This document shows, one piece after another, positions 63,385-64,000 of a stretch of 64,000 nt of DNA (the stretch's first letter is position 1; each line of letters starts with the position of its first letter). This stretch comes from Macquaria australasica. Taxonomy: Eukaryota; Chordata; Actinopteri; Centrarchiformes; Percichthyidae. The notes under the pieces are model-generated. The model saw nothing but the letters and a program-made list of their open reading frames with translations, did not search any database and was not told the origin of the DNA. A program made the position numbers and the translations under genes. The stretch lies in assembly GCA_005408345.1 (NCBI GenBank), contig SEMN01000203.1, positions 186,001 through 250,000 on the forward strand, written 5' to 3'.

Positions 63385-64000
63385 CTAAATGCTAATGTCA
63401 GCATGACAATGTTAACATGCTGATGTTAAGCAGGTATAATGTTTACCATGTTCGGCTTAGCATTTTAGCATACTAACATTTGCTAAGTAAAGACAAAGTA
63501 CAGCTGAGGCTGATGGGAATGTCATTAGTTTTGCATGTCAGAAACCAAAATACTCGACAAATTAAATTTGTGACCTGATGATGGTGCTAGATGAAAAGTC
63601 AGAGGATCACCAGAGTTATTACAATTCATCCTGAGGGGAACGTGAATGTCTGTACCAAACTGTATGGAAATCCACCCAGTAGTTGTCAAGGTATTTCACT
63701 CACAACCACAAATGTGAACCTCATGGTGGCGCTAGAGCAAAAGTCAGCGTAACACCAAAGACCTCAGGATTCATCATCTGGAAACCATAAATGTCTATCA
63801 AATTTTGTGCCAATATCCATACAGTAGACGTTGAGCTATTTCACAGGATAACGGAAAATGTTGACCTGCACCATCATGACAATCCATCAAATAGTTGTCA
63901 AGATATTTGAATAAAAAACAAAAATGTCAAACTGCTGATGGTGCCAGAGTAAAAGTCAGTAGATCACCAAAGTCAGTAAGATTCCAAGGAACATGAATAT
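63385..64000 (+). repeat. Degenerate tandem-unit teleost repeat, copy 2
   Basis: Three or more diverged units built on GATGGTGCTAGATGAAAAGT, GGATCACCA.AG, GAATGTCTGTACCA and AATCCACCCAGTAGTTGTCA (at about 63583, 63726 and 63935). Same family as 10800-11215. It runs out of the window. Confidence 0.7.

Noticed and set aside
59845..64000. Upstream C2A exon of the copine gene
   Set aside because: No stretch on the minus strand encodes the expected conserved C2A motifs between splice sites; the missing exons are most likely beyond the window.

Overview
The window is nuclear DNA of a ray-finned fish, probably a percomorph teleost. It holds one large, intron-rich vertebrate gene in AT-rich DNA packed with teleost-type repeats: L2/Rex1-like LINEs, Ty3/gypsy LTR elements, a tRNA-headed SINE-like repeat, many small inverted-repeat elements and long AC/GT microsatellites. 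No bacterial, organellar or viral gene set is present.

The only host gene I can support is a copine on the minus strand. Fourteen exons between 59797 and 3762 join in one frame, every junction having GT/AG signals, to give the last 436 residues and the stop codon. They cover the end of C2A, all of C2B and the whole copine/vWA domain. Residue choices (for example SLRTVQLYGPT, DKLFPAYGFGAKLPP, AMEELDGDEVRVSSRGR) fit copine-9 best among the copine 5/8/9 group. The first exons, promoter and N-terminal half of C2A lie beyond 64000. Introns range from under 0.4 kb (exons 5 to 7) to 13 kb (exon 12 to 13).

Layout on the + strand: 1-3761, downstream or 3' UTR DNA with one inverted-repeat element. 3762-5299, exons 14 and 13. 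5300-18338, a 13 kb intron with a 3' gypsy fragment plus LTR (5615-8004) and many dispersed repeats. 18339-20079, exons 12 and 11, both touching TG repeats. 20080-29185, an intron with a solo LTR (22907-23357), small inverted-repeat elements and a possible orphan coding stretch. 29186-29313, exon 10. 29314-40348, an intron with a decayed coding relic (about 30146-30370) and a Rex1/CR1-like LINE (35095-36900). 40349-43620, exons 9 to 5. 43621-51984, an intron with an L2-like LINE (44690-46900) and an older LINE relic. 51985-54454, exons 4 to 2. 54455-59733, an intron with a nested small transposon and a complete young non-autonomous LTR retrotransposon (55688-58536). 59734-59797, the first exon seen. 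After that comes more intron with a SINE copy and a degenerate tandem repeat.

The most notable items are the young LTR element, whose two LTRs are nearly identical, which is flanked by AAAAT duplications, and whose interior is a Pro/Ser/Ala-rich minisatellite instead of pol; a related solo LTR with its own perfect duplication; dinucleotide repeats lying against splice sites of five copine exons; inverted transposon copies on either side of exon 11; and a strong bias for recognisable retroelements to lie antisense to the host gene. All paralogue and repeat-family names were assigned by eye and memory, without a database search.
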